Shown piece after piece: positions 62,147 through 64,000 of a stretch of 64,000 nucleotides of DNA. The DNA comes from Paenibacillus sp. FSL K6-0276 (GTDB lineage Bacteria > Bacillota > Bacilli > Paenibacillales > Paenibacillaceae). The notes beneath the pieces are model-generated. The model made no database searches, had not been told where the DNA came from, and saw nothing but the letters and a program-made list of their open reading frames with translations. Where the stretch lies: NCBI RefSeq assembly GCF_037977235.1, contig NZ_CP150276.1:4464001-4528000 (forward strand). Direction: 5' to 3'. A program made the translations under genes and the position numbers. Numbering within the stretch: position 1 is the stretch's first letter; each line of letters opens with the position of its first letter.

Positions 62147-63160
62147 CTACCTCTCGTGCACAATAACCCCTTTAGAAACACGCAGTTTCGTATACTCTTC
62201 CATGATTGCCGGAATATCTTTCAACGAAAACCGATGGCTAATCAACGGCTCAATCTGAACGATCCCTTTCTCAATTAGCGCGATAGATTCCTCATGGGTA
62301 TATGGATTAATGAAAGAGCCCATGATTCGCAACTCTTTTGTAAAAATTTCGAAAGGTGAAACTTGAATCAACGTGTCCGGGGAAGCAACACCGAACATCA
62401 ATACTTGTCCACCCTTACGTGACGCCTTTACTGCCAGCTCCATGGAATCCGCACGTCCTACACATTCGATAACAATATCAAATTGATGATGGAGAGCTTC
62501 CATCACGCCTTCTGCTGTAGGAGATACTGCTTCATCTGCACCTAATTCAACTAATCGGTCATGTTTGAACACTTCCGGCTCGCTGACAATGATCCCTTTA
62601 ACACCCGCAGTTTTGACGAGCTGCAAGAACAATTGACCAATAAAACCACCGCCGATAATCAGGACTTGGTGTGTCGGACGAATATCCAGCTTCTTATAAC
62701 CGTGAAGCACACAACCTAATGGTTCAATCATTGCCCCTTCGATCCAGCTCATTTCATCAGGTAACAAGTAACAGTTCGCAACAGGAACAACACAATATTC
62801 TCCCATTCCGCCATCCCGAGTCACTCCGACAGCTTGCAAATCATCGCACAAATGCACTTTTCCATTCCGGCAGAAATAACAGTTTCCACAATAGATGTTC
62901 GGGTCCACCGATACACGGTCCCCTACTTGTAAGGTCGTAACTTCATCACCCACAGCAACTACTTCACCTGCGAGTTCATGTCCTAACACAATCGGAGCTG
63001 TCACCTCCGCAGACCCAGGGAATCCATGATAAATATGCTGATCTGTACCGCAAATCCCGCAGGATTTCACACGAAGTTTAACTTCTTTGGAGCCAACAGC
63101 CGGAGCTTCCCAGTCCGTAAATTCAATGCGCTTAGTTCCTTGAAATACAGCCGCCTTCAT
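62147..63160 (-). CDS. zinc-dependent alcohol/polyol dehydrogenase (MDR family)
   Basis: 337 residues. Catalytic zinc ligands: Cys37 (CGICGTD) and His61-Glu62 (GHELAGE). Structural zinc: four cysteines in CGNCYFCRNGKVHLC. Rossmann motif VLIIGGGFIGQLF. Sequence style is near sorbitol/threonine dehydrogenases. It starts 1 bp after the GH2 stop codon, hence same operon; it may oxidise a sugar released by that enzyme. Confidence 0.9.
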   Translation of the reverse strand: MKAAVFQGTKRIEFTDWEAPAVGSKEVKLRVKSCGICGTDQHIYHGFPGSAEVTAPIVLGHELAGEVVAVGDEVTTLQVGDRVSVDPNIYCGNCYFCRNGKVHLCDDLQAVGVTRDGGMGEYCVVPVANCYLLPDEMSWIEGAMIEPLGCVLHGYKKLDIRPTHQVLIIGGGFIGQLFLQLVKTAGVKGIIVSEPEVFKHDRLVELGADEAVSPTAEGVMEALHHQFDIVIECVGRADSMELAVKASRKGGQVLMFGVASPDTLIQVSPFEIFTKELRIMGSFINPYTHEESIALIEKGIVQIEPLISHRFSLKDIPAIMEEYTKLRVSKGVIVHER

Positions 63161-63161
63161 C

Positions 63162-64000
63162 TTAGCTCATCTCCTTAATTCCAAGCTTCTGTAAATTCGC
63201 ATCATTCATCGCCGTTACACGTAAGGTCTCCCATGGCAATCCCTCGGCATCAACATGCACACGAACAGTTTTCTCCTCACCCGGGATCAGATCAAAGAAA
63301 TTATCATCCATGATCACCCAAGGAGCATCCAGTTCGATCATCACCATCCGTGCCACACGATCCGAGATCAAGCGGATCTGTCCTTTCACTTCATCCACAG
63401 AGATCTGAATATGTGCAGGTTGATAATCCATATCCTTATAGTCTCTTAAATAGAGTACATAATCTTCTGTCACCCGCTTCTTCGAACGAAGTACAGCCAC
63501 AACCTCGCGCGGGCTATGCTGTTTCAGTATCTCAGCCTCAGGTAATTTGGCAAAATTAACTTTACTGTTCGCTTCAACGATCACATCGAATGCACGCTGA
63601 TATACAATTGTACCGTCCATCCGGTAGATCGTTAATTCCGCCTCATCCTGATAAGACTCGCGTCGATCATTGACAGCCCATAACTGCAGCGGCCCATCCG
63701 GATCATGATCCACACATAAGAGTACTGGTGCAAAGAATTTACGTGCATAGTGATAGCTCGCCTTTGGCAAGCCATAATAGTCGATGACAGACCAGCTTGT
63801 TCCCGGCCAGCAATCATTGAACTGCCAGAACAAAGCCCCGCTCGTATCCGGCTTATTACGGCGGTAGTGCTCAATGCCATACCTTAACCCCTCTGCCTGG
63901 GTCAGCATCGAGAATTGAATATATTCATTGATATCCTTCGGAATTCCTGTATAACCTTCCATGAGCATAATGCCCTTTGGATAATGGACATCTTTATTAC
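63162..64000 (-). CDS. glycoside hydrolase family 2 (beta-mannosidase-like), C-terminal part
   Basis: The frame is open to the right edge, so the N-terminus is outside. The visible 279 residues contain the end of the TIM barrel (GALFWQFNDCWPGTSWSVIDYYGLPKAS cut here) and two beta domains. The WQFNDCWP stretch is typical for GH2 beta-mannosidases. The catalytic glutamates lie outside the window. Cytoplasmic or secreted location cannot be told. Confidence 0.85.
   Translation of the reverse strand, partial: NKDVHYPKGIMLMEGYTGIPKDINEYIQFSMLTQAEGLRYGIEHYRRNKPDTSGALFWQFNDCWPGTSWSVIDYYGLPKASYHYARKFFAPVLLCVDHDPDGPLQLWAVNDRRESYQDEAELTIYRMDGTIVYQRAFDVIVEANSKVNFAKLPEAEILKQHSPREVVAVLRSKKRVTEDYVLYLRDYKDMDYQPAHIQISVDEVKGQIRLISDRVARMVMIELDAPWVIMDDNFFDLIPGEEKTVRVHVDAEGLPWETLRVTAMNDANLQKLGIKEMS

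Noticed and set aside
1..64000. CRISPR arrays, rRNA and tRNA genes
   Set aside because: No regularly spaced repeats and no tRNA T-loop or rRNA-like segments were found on reading both strands.

Overview
The window looks like a chromosomal segment of a Paenibacillus-type Firmicute. Reasons: moderate-to-low GC, strong AGGAGG-type ribosome sites, B. subtilis-like families (YitT, YesM/YesN-type two-component system with a sugar ABC importer, Fru operon, AraC-GH39, GPH transporter), Crp/Fnr and LysR regulators, and many lacI-type-free sugar-use clusters driven by AraC proteins. No rRNA, tRNA or CRISPR array was found. All family names are from reading the translations; no database search was run.

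Layout. 0-9.9 kb: ordinary chromosome with a 5'-cut tRNA-hydroxylase gene (trhO), a YitT membrane protein behind a long untranslated leader, a Crp/Fnr regulator, a fructose operon (fruR-fruK-fruA) whose fruA is wrecked, an AI-2E-type transporter, ung and an RNase HI with viroplasmin domain. 10-20 kb: a lipoprotein, DJ-1 protein, AlkC-like DNA glycosylase, nitrilase-like protein, an AraC-controlled sugar isomerase/Gfo-Idh-MocA cluster with one broken duplicate, and an orphan F420 ligase homologue. Four copies of one palindromic intergenic repeat (here called R1) lie here. 20.8-27.3 kb: a complete sugar ABC importer with its YesM/YesN two-component system, in the order permease-permease-binding protein-kinase-regulator.

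27.7-36.6 kb is accessory: an IS110 remnant that keeps its non-coding leader, small orphan and immunity-like genes (GrpB, SUKH-like, TPR-Imm51, ankyrin), truncated gene pieces, and six or more copies of a second repeat (R2) made of conserved flanks around a hairpin whose sequence differs in each copy. Four of them sit just 3' of small minus-strand genes. 36.6-40.2 kb is a markedly AT-rich island: XRE-cupin regulator, EutH-type transporter and a large M24 peptidase. 40.4-46.3 kb is a BceAB-like ABC/two-component module in which ATPase, permease and kinase are all broken while the response regulator and a VanZ-like protein remain open. 46.3-50 kb holds TetR, a DsbA-family protein and an ABC-2 exporter. 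50.2-64 kb is mostly sugar use: esterase, GPH transporter, an AraC-GH39 fusion, a secreted protein with two tandem histidine-phosphatase domains, a LysR/MFS pair, a zinc alcohol dehydrogenase and the C-terminal part of a GH2 enzyme cut by the right edge.

The overall theme is erosion. At least eight genes carry internal deletions, often exactly over catalytic residues, and IS-derived scraps mark several junctions. The most promising unexplained structures are the R2 variable-hairpin repeats with their gene-plus-hairpin arrangement, the YitT leader, and the EutH-M24-XRE island.
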